A stretch of 40,736 bases of DNA from DASPWV01 sp046727855 (GTDB taxonomy: Bacteria > Acidobacteriota > Vicinamibacteria > Vicinamibacterales > UBA2999): NCBI GenBank assembly GCA_046727855.1, contig JBKPDL010000012.1, positions 1 to 40,736 on the forward strand. Direction: 5' to 3'. The notes below the pieces were generated by a model. It saw nothing but the letters and a program-made list of their open reading frames with translations. It ran no database searches and had not been told where the DNA came from. Position numbers and translations under genes: made by a program. This document shows, one piece after another, positions 30,741 through 39,790 of the stretch; within the stretch, counting starts at the first letter, position 1; the number at the start of each line of letters is the position of its first letter.

Positions 30741-30845
30741 CCCTTTCACCGTGACGGGCGGCTAGTCCTGAAAAACGGTCGGGCTTGGTTTTCGTGCACC
30801 GACTTGTGGGAAAATCAAATCCGGTCCTTCTTGAGCGAGAAGCCC

Positions 30846-32765
30846 ATGGGCACCCCCCGCAGGGCTTCGAACGCGTTGCTCGCGTTTGAAACCCGGATCG
30901 TCCTTGTCCCGGCGCTCTTCGTGTGCGCCGCGCTCGGATGGACCGGGGAGGCGGCCGCTCAATCCGCGGCTTCTCCAACCCGCATCACTCAGATCGCGAC
31001 CGCCACTACCGGATCGATTTCAGGCGTCGTCCTCGACGAGCGCGGACGTCCGCTCGATGGGGTGGTTGTGTCTGCGCTCGGGACGAGCAGCGCATTTGTG
31101 GTGAGCGACCGCCTGGGTCAATTCACGCTTCGCCAGCTGACGCCCGGACCGTACTTGCTGCGCGCGCATCTGCAGGGCTATCTGCCCGCCCGCAACGCGA
31201 TGGTCAACGTGCGGCCTTCTTCGCGGACGGTGTCGTCGTTCACCTTGCACGCATTGGGGCCGGCCGCCGCCCCGCGGATTGCAGAAGCTGGTATCGGTGG
31301 AGGGACGGAGGTGGTAGCCGCGCCGTCAGACACGCCCCGTGACGAAGGCGAAACTGCTTGGCGGCTTCGTCACTTGAAGCGATCGATCCTGAAAGACGCC
31401 ACGAGCTATGTGGCAGCCACGGAGACGCCGAGTCACAACTGGTTCCTCACGGATTCGCTGTCTGTCGTCGGGCGCGCGGTTGAGTCGTCCGCAAAGGCAG
31501 CGGGATCGTTGTTCGGCAGCTTGCCGCTGCAGGGCCAGGTGAATCTCCTCACCACGGGCGCCTTCGACAATCCGTTTCAACTGCTGCAACTCGAACGCAC
31601 GCGCAGCGTGGCGTACTTCGCCGTCGGCGCGCCTGTCGCGCTGCACGGCGACTGGACGGTCAAAGCCGCGCTCAATCAGGGCGATCTGAGCTCCTGGCTG
31701 CTCACAGGCAACTATGCCAGGCGCGAACCGGCGAGACATCGCTATCAGTTCGGAATGTCCTACGGCGTGCACCGCTACGAAGGTGGAAATCTCGAGGCGA
31801 TGGCCGCGGTGCCCGAGGCGGCGCGTAATGTGGGCGTCATGTATGCGAGCGACGAGTGGAAGATCGGCAAACGCGTGGTGCTCGGCTATGGCGGCAATTA
31901 CGCGCATTACGATTACCTCGCGCAACCGGCGTACGTGAGTCCGCGCGTCAGCACCACAATCAACGCCACCGATTCCACGCGCATCCGTGCGATGGCCACG
32001 CGCCAGGTCATTGCACCGGGCGCGGAAGAGTTTGTGCCGCCGGCGCATGCGCACGTGCTGCCGCCGCAGCGCACCTTTGCGCCGCTCACGCGCGATGGCT
32101 TTGCCGCCGAAGACCTGCAGCACGTCGAATTGGGGATTGAAGAATTCATCAACGGCGTAACGCTCGGAGTGCGTGTGTTCCATCAGCGCGTGGACAACCA
32201 ACTCGTCACTGTGTTCGGCATGCGCACCCCCGAGACGCCACCGGCGCAGCTCGGTCACTATTTCATCGGCAGCGCAGGAGATTATGAAATCCGCGGCTGG
32301 ACGTTCAGCGTGTCCCGCCAAGTCGCCGGCTACGTGCGGGGATCGATTGACTACTCGTTTGCAGCCGCTGATTGGACCACCAACGGACGCGGCGCGGATT
32401 ACCGGCGCCTCTCGCATCGTTTGCCGTCCGCCATCCGCGAAGGCCCCGAACGCATCCACGACATCACCACCTCCGTTGAAACGGTCGTCCCGCGCACGGC
32501 CACGCGCGTGTTTTTCGTCGTGAAGATGAACAGCGCCTATATCCGCGCCGACGGGAGCGAAGATCGCCCGGGCCTGGACGGCCGGTTCGATCTGCAGCTC
32601 ACGCAGGGCCTGCCCTTCGTCGGAATGTTCGATTCGGATTGGGAAATGACGGTCGGCGTCCGGAATCTCTTTCGCGATTCGCTCGTGGAAGGTTCGTTCT
32701 ACGACGAGCTCCTTGTCGCTCGCCCACCCAAGCGTCTCGTCGGCGGCATCACGGTTCGCTTCTAA
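30846..32765 (+). CDS. Carboxypeptidase-regulatory-domain beta-barrel protein, TonB-receptor-like
   Basis: A 639-residue outer-membrane protein. After a signal peptide there is a CarboxypepD_reg-like domain (about 40-115: GSISGVVLDERGRPLDGVVVSALG, then FTLRQLTPGPYLLRAHLQGYLP), then a strand-rich barrel region up to the C-terminus, with TonB-receptor-type repeats such as VELGIEEFINGVTLGVRVFHQ and YEIRGWTFSVSRQ, ending in GGITVRF. No plug domain between the regulatory domain and the barrel is obvious, so it is more like a plug-less relative or a channel. ATG 30846 begins the signal sequence; the TTG at 30804 is in frame upstream. The fit is to acidobacterial outer-membrane proteins of this kind. 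Confidence 0.8.
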   Translation: MGTPRRASNALLAFETRIVLVPALFVCAALGWTGEAAAQSAASPTRITQIATATTGSISGVVLDERGRPLDGVVVSALGTSSAFVVSDRLGQFTLRQLTPGPYLLRAHLQGYLPARNAMVNVRPSSRTVSSFTLHALGPAAAPRIAEAGIGGGTEVVAAPSDTPRDEGETAWRLRHLKRSILKDATSYVAATETPSHNWFLTDSLSVVGRAVESSAKAAGSLFGSLPLQGQVNLLTTGAFDNPFQLLQLERTRSVAYFAVGAPVALHGDWTVKAALNQGDLSSWLLTGNYARREPARHRYQFGMSYGVHRYEGGNLEAMAAVPEAARNVGVMYASDEWKIGKRVVLGYGGNYAHYDYLAQPAYVSPRVSTTINATDSTRIRAMATRQVIAPGAEEFVPPAHAHVLPPQRTFAPLTRDGFAAEDLQHVELGIEEFINGVTLGVRVFHQRVDNQLVTVFGMRTPETPPAQLGHYFIGSAGDYEIRGWTFSVSRQVAGYVRGSIDYSFAAADWTTNGRGADYRRLSHRLPSAIREGPERIHDITTSVETVVPRTATRVFFVVKMNSAYIRADGSEDRPGLDGRFDLQLTQGLPFVGMFDSDWEMTVGVRNLFRDSLVEGSFYDELLVARPPKRLVGGITVRF

Positions 32766-32938
32766 GCGATACTATTTCTTGGATCGCACTGCCGAATCCT
32801 TGGATTCGGACGTTCGATCGAGCGGACAAACTATCAAAAGTTGTTGACTATCAATAATTTAGGGACGAAGCTTGGACGCGCTGCATGGTATACCGTTTGC
32901 TGATTGACGCCGCGCCTTAGGCCGTTCAACAAACCTCC
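32766..32938. other. Intergenic region before the histidine kinase
   Basis: 173 nt holding the candidate sigma-54 promoter (32887-32900) and an AT-rich patch (GTTGTTGACTATCAATAATTTAG, 32837-32860 approximately). I see no open frame or tRNA. A -35-like TTGACT has no partner -10 at a normal distance. Confidence 0.4.
32887..32900 (+). promoter_or_regulatory. Candidate sigma-54 (-24/-12) promoter
   Basis: TGGTATACCGTTTGCT has the GG (32887-32888), exactly ten bases, and GC (32899-32900) of the -24/-12 class, and matches the TGG and TTGCT ends of the consensus. Its presence before a kinase with an NtrC-type partner makes it plausible. The start codon lies 39 nt further on. Confidence 0.55.
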
Positions 32939-35863
32939 ATGCTCGACCTTCAACCGGCGATGGACGTCCGGCCCGCAACTCAAAAAGCGGGTGACTGGCC
33001 GCGCACAGTGTTGCCGGTCGCCACCGCGCTTCTTTTGCTCTTCCTCGGCCTGGCGAACGTCGCACAGCGTTTTGCCTCGGACGAAGTTGAGGATGGCGTG
33101 CTGTGGGTCGAGCGGAGCGCCGGCATTGTCGCCGCCGAAATCGCCGCGGGGTCTGCTGCCGCACGCGCTGGCGTGCATCCGGGAGATCTGTTGCTCGCCA
33201 TCGACGGTGAAGCCGTCGAGTACCGAGACGATGTCCTTGGCATCCAGCAGCGGGCGGCACGAGGCGAACGTCACACCTATACGCTGTTGCGGCTCGGCAG
33301 CCGCGAGGTGGCGGAGGTGGCGATGGAGCCGGTGCCGAGCGGCGCCGGCGTGCTTTATTACGTGCTGGCGGCGGTCGGTATTTTCACACTGCTTGTCGGC
33401 GCCGCGGTGCGCGCGCGCCGGCCATTCGATCAGGCGACGCTGCATTTCTTCTGGCTCGCCATTGCCTTCTTCGGCGCGTTCACGTTTTCGTTTACCGGCC
33501 GTTTCGATCGCGTCGACTGGTTCTTCTATTGGGCCGACATCGTCGCGATGCTGCTGCTCGCGCCGCTCTTCCTGCACTTCGCGCTCGTCTTTCCCGAGCG
33601 CCCTCGTCCGCACGGCTACACGGCGATGCTCGCGCGCTGGCTGCCGGCGATTTATCTGCCGGCCGGGGTGCTCGCCTCGACACGCATCCTCGCGCTCGTC
33701 CGCGCGGATGTCGATCCGGCGTACTTCGTACGGCTCATCGAGATGCTCGAGCGCCTCGAGTTGCTGTACCTGGCGGCGTTCCTCGCGGCCGGATTGGCCG
33801 TACTCCTTCGGGCGCTTGGACGCGTGCGCTCGGTAACGGCGAAGCGTCAGCTGCGATGGATCGTGTGGGGAACGGCGATTGGCGGCGCACCGTTCGCCCT
33901 GGGATACGCCCTGCCGTTTGCGTTCGGCGTCACACCGTCGCTGCCGATGGAGTTGTCGGCGATTCCACTTGGTTTTATTCCGCTCGCGTTTGCGTCGGCG
34001 ATCGTTCGGTATCGCTTGATGGACGTCGAGGTCATCCTCAAACGCCTGCTCGTCTACAGCGCGGTGGCTGCGGCGTTTGCCGTCATGTACGTGTTGATTC
34101 TGCGCACGTCGAGCGGCGCCGTCGTGCAAACCGAGGACGAGCATCGCTGGATGATTGCATTTCTGGCCACCGTCATCGTGTTGCTGCTCGCGAAGCCTGT
34201 GAAAGAGGCCGTTCAGTCCACGATCGATCGGGCGTTTTATCGCGATCGCTACGACTACCGCCGCGCGCTGGTCGCCTTTGCGCGCGACCTCAATGGCGAC
34301 CTCGATTTGAATCGCTTGGTTGAGCGTCTCGTTCTGCGCGTCAAAGAAACGCTCGACGTCGATCGCATGTCGTTGATGCTCGGTAACGAAGCGGGCGAGT
34401 TCGAGCCGCTCAAGAGCATCGGCTGCGAGACGCCGCCGTCGCCTCGTCTGCGCGTGGCCTCGGCAATAGGCGCTCGCCTTGCCGGTAATCACGTGGTGCG
34501 CCTCGACGATCCGCTGGCGCCGGGGCGCTTCACGGCCGAGGAGGTGGAGTTCTGGCGCGACGCGGGCATTTACTACATGGTCCCGTGCGTCTCGCATGGC
34601 AAAGCGATAGCCGTGCTCGCGCTCGGCCGTCGCGACAGCGGTGAGCCGCTCACGAGCGAGGACTTGGCGCTGCTGACGGCCGTTGCCGGCCAGGCGGCCA
34701 CCGCGATCGAGAACGGTCGTCTCTATCGGCAGTTGCACCTCAAGGCCTCCGAGCTGGACCGTCTCCGCACGTTCAACGAAAACATTCTCGAATCGCTGGA
34801 CGACGGCCTGCTGGTGATGGGGCTTGATAACCGCGTGATCCGCTGGAACCAGGCGCTCGAACGTTTGTACGGCATCACGCGCGCGGAAGCGCTCGGCCAG
34901 CTGCCCGAACGATTGTTCGACACCCACTTCATCGACATGCTGCGCTCGTCGGTGCGGCAAAAGCCGCAAGGAACCACTGTATTCCGCATGCCGCTCGTCG
35001 CTCGCGGAGCAAAGGACGGCGTGCATCTGCTCGTGAACGTGACCACGATTCCGCTACAGGCGATCGTGGGCGCCGGCGCACAAGCGGGCACGATCGTGAT
35101 GCTCGAGGACATCACCGAGCGCGCCAAGCTCGAGGAACAGCTGCGCATTTCGGAAAAAATGGCGTCGCTCGGCCTTCTGGCCGCCGGCGTGGCCCACGAA
35201 GTCAACACGCCGCTGACCGGCATCTCGAGTTACACGCAGATGCTGCTCGAGCAGGCGGATCCGGGCGACCCCCGGACGCGGGTTCTTGAAAAAATCGAAA
35301 AACAGACGTTCCGTGCCGCGCGCATCGTCAACGGGTTGCTGACCTTATCGCGGCCGAATGCGGCTGAGGCGACCGAACGCACGTCGGTCGATCTCAACCT
35401 TGTCATCGGCGACGTCCTCGCGCTGCTGGAACATCAGCTCGAGAAAGGTAGTATCAAGATCCGACGGGAGCTCGCCGAGGATCCCGTTCAGGTCATCGGC
35501 TACGAGTTCAAGCTCCAGCAGGTATTCTTGAATATGATCCTCAACGCTCGCGACGCGATGTCGAGCGGCGGCTGGCTGACACTCGCGACACGGATTGAGA
35601 ACGGCGAAGCGGTGGCCGAAGTGTCGGATACCGGACACGGCATTCCGGCCGAGCATCTCGCGCGCATCTACGATCCGTTTTTCACGACGAAAGCTACCGG
35701 GCACGGCACGGGGCTGGGGTTGTCGATCAGTTACGGCATCGTGCGGGAGCACGACGGCGCAATTCACTGCGAAAGCGCGCCTGGACAGGGCACGCGATTC
35801 ACGCTGCGCTTCGCTGCCGCTGGTGCGCAAGCCGCAGATACTCGGCGTATGGCAGGGTCGTGA
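32939..35863 (+). CDS. PDZ/7TM/GAF/PAS sensor histidine kinase
   Basis: A 974-residue membrane sensor kinase. In order: TM helix (about 22-42), a PDZ-like domain (about 50-130, with AGVHPGDLLLAIDG), six or seven further TM helices (about 138-415), a GAF domain (about 450-605), a PAS domain (about 620-735), HisKA (His753 in GVAHEVNTPLTG) and HATPase_c (NMILNARDAM, DTGHGIP, GTGLGLSIS). The phospho-accepting His and ATP-binding boxes are complete. It pairs with the NtrC-type regulator 3 nt downstream. A PDZ domain in front of a kinase core suggests sensing of an envelope or protein signal. No Shine-Dalgarno precedes ATG 32939. Confidence 0.93.
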   Translation: MLDLQPAMDVRPATQKAGDWPRTVLPVATALLLLFLGLANVAQRFASDEVEDGVLWVERSAGIVAAEIAAGSAAARAGVHPGDLLLAIDGEAVEYRDDVLGIQQRAARGERHTYTLLRLGSREVAEVAMEPVPSGAGVLYYVLAAVGIFTLLVGAAVRARRPFDQATLHFFWLAIAFFGAFTFSFTGRFDRVDWFFYWADIVAMLLLAPLFLHFALVFPERPRPHGYTAMLARWLPAIYLPAGVLASTRILALVRADVDPAYFVRLIEMLERLELLYLAAFLAAGLAVLLRALGRVRSVTAKRQLRWIVWGTAIGGAPFALGYALPFAFGVTPSLPMELSAIPLGFIPLAFASAIVRYRLMDVEVILKRLLVYSAVAAAFAVMYVLILRTSSGAVVQTEDEHRWMIAFLATVIVLLLAKPVKEAVQSTIDRAFYRDRYDYRRALVAFARDLNGDLDLNRLVERLVLRVKETLDVDRMSLMLGNEAGEFEPLKSIGCETPPSPRLRVASAIGARLAGNHVVRLDDPLAPGRFTAEEVEFWRDAGIYYMVPCVSHGKAIAVLALGRRDSGEPLTSEDLALLTAVAGQAATAIENGRLYRQLHLKASELDRLRTFNENILESLDDGLLVMGLDNRVIRWNQALERLYGITRAEALGQLPERLFDTHFIDMLRSSVRQKPQGTTVFRMPLVARGAKDGVHLLVNVTTIPLQAIVGAGAQAGTIVMLEDITERAKLEEQLRISEKMASLGLLAAGVAHEVNTPLTGISSYTQMLLEQADPGDPRTRVLEKIEKQTFRAARIVNGLLTLSRPNAAEATERTSVDLNLVIGDVLALLEHQLEKGSIKIRRELAEDPVQVIGYEFKLQQVFLNMILNARDAMSSGGWLTLATRIENGEAVAEVSDTGHGIPAEHLARIYDPFFTTKATGHGTGLGLSISYGIVREHDGAIHCESAPGQGTRFTLRFAAAGAQAADTRRMAGS

Positions 35864-35866
35864 TCT

Positions 35867-37342
35867 ATGCGACGCAACGCTTCCATCCTCGTCATCGATG
35901 ACGAGGAAATCATGCGCGAAATTCTCGAGACGCTCCTCACGCGCGAGGGCTATACGGTCCGTCTGGCATCAAACGGCAGCGACGGTCTCGATCTCGCCAG
36001 GTCGCTTCCGTTCGACGTGGTCATCGTTGACGTCATGATGCCCGGTCTCGACGGCTTGCAGGTGCTGCAGGAGCTCCACAAGCACGACGAAGAGTTGCCG
36101 GTCATCATGATCACGGCGTTTGCCTCGATGGAGAACGCGATCTCCGCGATGAAGAAGGGCGCGTTCGACTACATCACCAAGCCGTTCAAGAACGACGAGG
36201 TGCTGGTCGTCTTGCGCAACGCGATCGAGCGGCGGCAGCTGGTCGCTGAGAATGTCGCGCTCAAGCAGAACCTGCAGGCGCGCTATCACCGCTTCTCGGG
36301 CATCATCGGGAAGAGCTCGCGGATGAAGCAGGTCTTCGATCTCATCATCCAGGCGGCGCCGAGCCGTTCGACGATTCTGATCACGGGTGAGAGTGGAACC
36401 GGTAAGGAGCTGGTGGCGCGCGCTATTCACAGCAACTCGTCGCGCTCCGACAAGACGTTCGTCACTGTAAATTCCGGCAACCTTCCGCCTGATCTGCTCG
36501 AATCAACGCTCTTCGGCCACGTCAAAGGGGCGTTTACAGGTGCCGTGTATCCGAAGAAAGGCCTGTTCGATCTCGCCGACAAAGGCAGCATCTTCTTCGA
36601 TGAGATCGGCAACATCCCGCTCGAAACGCAAGCCAAGCTGCTCCGCGTCATGCAGGAGCGCGAGTTCATGCGCCTCGGCGGTATGGAAACCATCAAGGTG
36701 GAGGTGCGCATCATCGCGGCGACCAACGTCGACCTGAAACGCGAGATGGAAGACGGGCACTTCCGCGAAGATCTCTTCTATCGCCTGCATGTCATTGCGA
36801 TAAATCTGCCGGCGCTGCGCGAGCGCAAGGAAGACATTCCGCTGCTGGTGCAGCATTTTCTCGAGAAGTACGGCGAAGAGAACGGCCGGCCGAACCTCGA
36901 ACTGGCACCCGAAGCACTCGACCTGTTGATGGACTACGACTGGCCGGGCAACGTGCGCGAGCTCGAAAACGTGATCGAGCGCGCGGTCGTGCTGAGCGCA
37001 GGCGTGCGGATTGGCCCCGATCTGATTCCGGAGAACGTCCGCCGTTCGCCCTCGTTCCAGATGCCGCACGTCGTGATGCCTGCCGACGGCGTATCACTGA
37101 AGGAAGTGACGGCCGCATACGAGCGACAATGGATCGAGTCGGCGCTCGAAGCCGCAGGCGGCGTGCAAAAGCGCGCCGCCGAACTCCTTCGCATCAAGCC
37201 GACCACGCTGAACGAAATGATCAAGCGTTACGACATCCGCCCGCGCCGGAAGAAATCGGCGTCCGGTGTGACGCCGCCCGGCGATGGTCCGATCGCGGAC
37301 GCCGGCGACGAGCTCGAGGCCGTCGGCTCCGACGTAGACTGA
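35867..37342 (+). CDS. NtrC-family sigma-54-dependent response regulator
   Basis: A 491-residue regulator with the classical three-domain layout. Receiver domain (about 6-120): phospho-Asp55 in VIVDVMMPG, Lys105 in YITKPF. AAA+ domain: Walker A GESGTGKE, the GAFTGA sigma-54 contact loop, FFDEIGN and the arginine fingers in DLFYRLHV. C-terminal Fis-type helix-turn-helix (about 430-465: GGVQKRAAELLRIKPTTLNEM). It activates promoters of sigma-54 RNA polymerase when phosphorylated by the kinase encoded just upstream. The two genes lie 3 nt apart. The target genes cannot be identified here, but the candidate -24/-12 site before the kinase suggests self-activation. Confidence 0.96.
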   Translation: MRRNASILVIDDEEIMREILETLLTREGYTVRLASNGSDGLDLARSLPFDVVIVDVMMPGLDGLQVLQELHKHDEELPVIMITAFASMENAISAMKKGAFDYITKPFKNDEVLVVLRNAIERRQLVAENVALKQNLQARYHRFSGIIGKSSRMKQVFDLIIQAAPSRSTILITGESGTGKELVARAIHSNSSRSDKTFVTVNSGNLPPDLLESTLFGHVKGAFTGAVYPKKGLFDLADKGSIFFDEIGNIPLETQAKLLRVMQEREFMRLGGMETIKVEVRIIAATNVDLKREMEDGHFREDLFYRLHVIAINLPALRERKEDIPLLVQHFLEKYGEENGRPNLELAPEALDLLMDYDWPGNVRELENVIERAVVLSAGVRIGPDLIPENVRRSPSFQMPHVVMPADGVSLKEVTAAYERQWIESALEAAGGVQKRAAELLRIKPTTLNEMIKRYDIRPRRKKSASGVTPPGDGPIADAGDELEAVGSDVD

Positions 37343-37484
37343 CCGGACACTGTTTGCTTTCGGAACCGGCCTATTCCGGGGGCGGGCGTGTTCGCTCCCG
37401 CGGGCACCCATCCCGGCGTTCGATTCAACAATTTGCAGCGATCCGAACAATCGGCCGCCTGATCCTATCTCGGTGCGCTAAGTA

Positions 37485-38726
37485 TTAGCGTCCTCGGACC
37501 GCTGCAATCAGACGGTCGTATTTCGCCATGATCACGTCCCAACGGTAGTTGCGTTTGACGTATTCCTTGCCATTGCGTCCCATCGCGCGGCGCAGGCGCT
37601 CGTCGGCGAGCAACAGTTTGGTGTACTCGACGAATTCATCCCGGTCGGCGTAGAACAAACCTGCGTTGCTCTTGAGGCAGTGCTCGACGAGCACTTCAGA
37701 GCGTCCGTTGCACAGCACTGGAGTGCCGACTGCCATCGCCTCGAGTGCAAGCAGCGACAGGCTCTCGAGCGGCGAAGGGACGACTACCACGGTTGCGGCC
37801 TCGAGTGCCTGAAGGCGCTCGCGCTCCGACAGCAGGCCCGCAAATTTCACCCACGGCACTTCGGGGAGTTGCATCAGCTTGACGCCCATTAGTACCAGCA
37901 GCGCATCACCACCCTGCTCTTTGTAGCTGGTGAAGTACTCGAGCAACTCCTCACATCCCTTGCCCGCGTCGATACGGCCGCCGTAGAGCAAAAAGTCACC
38001 GTGCAGACGATGCCGGCGGCGGAACGAGGTGCCGCGCGATCGAACCTGCGCCAACACGTCCACGTCGTCGTCGCCGTCGCGGCCTGGAGTCGGATCGCCA
38101 TCGCCGAGATCGCCCTGCATCAGATCCACGCCGCAGCCGACGATTTCGTCTGAGATGGTCCGGATCGGAAACGTCGTTTTGAGGAAGTTCCGTTCGACCT
38201 CGGTGTTGTATGCGATTGCGGTCGCGAGCTGAAACATCTCTTTGTAAATGTCGAGATGAATGGCCGGCTCGTCGTGCGCCGTGGGTACGAGGATGCTCCT
38301 TCCCGGATCGACCTCCATGCCGAGCACAGTCGGGGCGTACAAATACGTGAAGAAGATCAGCGCGTCGTAGGTCTTGTGATGCCGGCGCAGGTAGTCCACC
38401 AGGAGGGGACACCACGGGCCCTGCATCTCGAGCCATTTGACCTCGTCTTCGCGCGTGTGCGGATTGTGGAAGATCCAGTCGGAGTACTCGTTGAAGGCTT
38501 TGATGTCGCGGGTGTGTGCGTTGGCAAACCGCCGCACGCTGACGCCCTTGATGCGATCGGTGCCCTCGGGATACTCGTTCGTCCAGGTGATGTAGTCGCG
38601 GGCGCAGGTCGTGAGTACTTCCACGTCGTGGCGTGCCGCCATCCGCTCGGCAATCAACCGGCAGTGATATTCGGAGCCGCCGAGAATTTCTGCGCCGTAG
38701 CGTTGGACGATGAAGGCGATGCGCAT
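37485..38726 (-). CDS. GT4-type glycosyltransferase
   Basis: A 413-residue glycosyltransferase of the GT-B fold. N-terminal GGSEYHCRLIAERMA and the C-terminal EX7E motif in SPLESLSLLALEAMA (two Glu eight apart) fit family GT4, which uses nucleotide sugars. The linker near residue 215-235 (GDGDPTPGRDGDDDVDV) is unusually acidic. It starts at ATG 38726 (TGATG overlap with the upstream stop; a TTG codon directly before is also in frame). It is the third gene of a glycosyltransferase operon and is likely used for cell-surface polysaccharide. The sugar and acceptor are unknown. Confidence 0.9.
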   Translation of the reverse strand: MRIAFIVQRYGAEILGGSEYHCRLIAERMAARHDVEVLTTCARDYITWTNEYPEGTDRIKGVSVRRFANAHTRDIKAFNEYSDWIFHNPHTREDEVKWLEMQGPWCPLLVDYLRRHHKTYDALIFFTYLYAPTVLGMEVDPGRSILVPTAHDEPAIHLDIYKEMFQLATAIAYNTEVERNFLKTTFPIRTISDEIVGCGVDLMQGDLGDGDPTPGRDGDDDVDVLAQVRSRGTSFRRRHRLHGDFLLYGGRIDAGKGCEELLEYFTSYKEQGGDALLVLMGVKLMQLPEVPWVKFAGLLSERERLQALEAATVVVVPSPLESLSLLALEAMAVGTPVLCNGRSEVLVEHCLKSNAGLFYADRDEFVEYTKLLLADERLRRAMGRNGKEYVKRNYRWDVIMAKYDRLIAAVRGR

Positions 38727-39790
38727 CAATGCACCGATGAAAGGAGCGCGGCGATGTCACGCTGCAGGCGCGCTTCGCCGAAATCCTGCAGCCGGCGCCG
38801 CTGCCCGGCGATAACGTCGGCTCTCAGGTCGTCGTTGTAGGCGAGCTCGGCGAGCAGCTCCGCCGCGTACTCGAGATCCTTTGGCGTGAAGCACAGACCG
38901 GCGCCGCCGAGCGTATCAGGAACAGCAGCGGCACCGTAGGCGAGCACTGGCACGTCAGCGGCCATCGCCTCGACGAGCGGAAGGCAGAACCCTTCGTGTT
39001 CGGAGAGCGACAGATAAGCGTGCGCGTGGCGGTAGAACGCCGCCAGTTCCGCCTCGGGCACTGCCCCGGTAAACCAGAACCGGTCCGGCGGCATATGGTA
39101 CTCGGCAATGAGCGATCGCAGCATGTGATAGTAGCCGGGGGCGGCGTCGGTCTTTCCGACGAAGATGAAACGATACTCGGTATCGACGTAGCGCTTGTAG
39201 TGTTCGGCGAGGCGAATGTGATCCTCGATCTTCTTGTTTGGCACGATGCGGCCCACGAACAGGAAATTCTGCAACCCGTCTGATAGCACGCGTTCGAGCG
39301 CCGGGCGCGGCGGCGCGGTCCTCATCCGCTCGGGATCGATTGCAATCGGAAACACCCCCGTGTTGCTGAAACCAAGGGCGTCGAGTTCCTGCCTGTTGAA
39401 TTCCGAGTCGCCGAGGGCAACGTCGGTCTGGCCCACGAGTGTCTCCAGCTCCTGCCGCCCGAGCGTGAGCAGACGAAAGATCCCGGGATCGTACGAAGCG
39501 AAGAAATGAGCGGGCGTGATGTTGTGGTACTGGAGCACCCGCCCTCGCGGCAGCCGCGCAAAAGCCTCGGTCATCGGCGAGGGCAGCGCAAAGTGAAAAA
39601 TCGTCGCATCGCCGCGCCGCGCCGCGGGTTGCGAAAACGTCCGAATGTCCCCCTTGAGATCATCATCGATCGACAAGGCATAGATTTCTGACTCGTGGCC
39701 CAACCCGCGCACGACGTCCCGTACGCGCCGCGCGCTGTCGCCAATCGCGTCACCCTTGTGCGCCGCCGGAACCCACTGGTTGACGATCAT
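38726..39790 (-). CDS. GT4-type glycosyltransferase
   Basis: A 354-residue GT-B glycosyltransferase. The N-terminal half has YHNITPAHFFASYDP and GDSEFNRQELDALGFSNTGVFPI; the C-terminal donor half has LFVGRIVPNKKIEDHIRLA and the EX7E motif SEHEGFCLPLVEAMA. It is clearly related to the next gene upstream, sharing the YHNITP, NRQELxAxGF, VPNKKxED and SEHEGFC blocks, so the two are tandem duplicates. The start overlaps the upstream stop by 4 nt (ATGA) and its stop overlaps the downstream start by one base. Confidence 0.9.
   Translation of the reverse strand: MIVNQWVPAAHKGDAIGDSARRVRDVVRGLGHESEIYALSIDDDLKGDIRTFSQPAARRGDATIFHFALPSPMTEAFARLPRGRVLQYHNITPAHFFASYDPGIFRLLTLGRQELETLVGQTDVALGDSEFNRQELDALGFSNTGVFPIAIDPERMRTAPPRPALERVLSDGLQNFLFVGRIVPNKKIEDHIRLAEHYKRYVDTEYRFIFVGKTDAAPGYYHMLRSLIAEYHMPPDRFWFTGAVPEAELAAFYRHAHAYLSLSEHEGFCLPLVEAMAADVPVLAYGAAAVPDTLGGAGLCFTPKDLEYAAELLAELAYNDDLRADVIAGQRRRLQDFGEARLQRDIAALLSSVH

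Noticed and set aside
32834..35026. A 730-codon minus-strand open frame opposite the histidine kinase
   Set aside because: It is a GC-rich shadow: the kinase motifs on the plus strand are complete, and the shadow is rich in Arg, Gln and His without a domain.
37343..37484. A terminator hairpin after the NtrC-type gene
   Set aside because: Only short stems (CGGAA with TTCCG, about 5 bp) can be drawn, and no T-tract follows, so a terminator is not supported.
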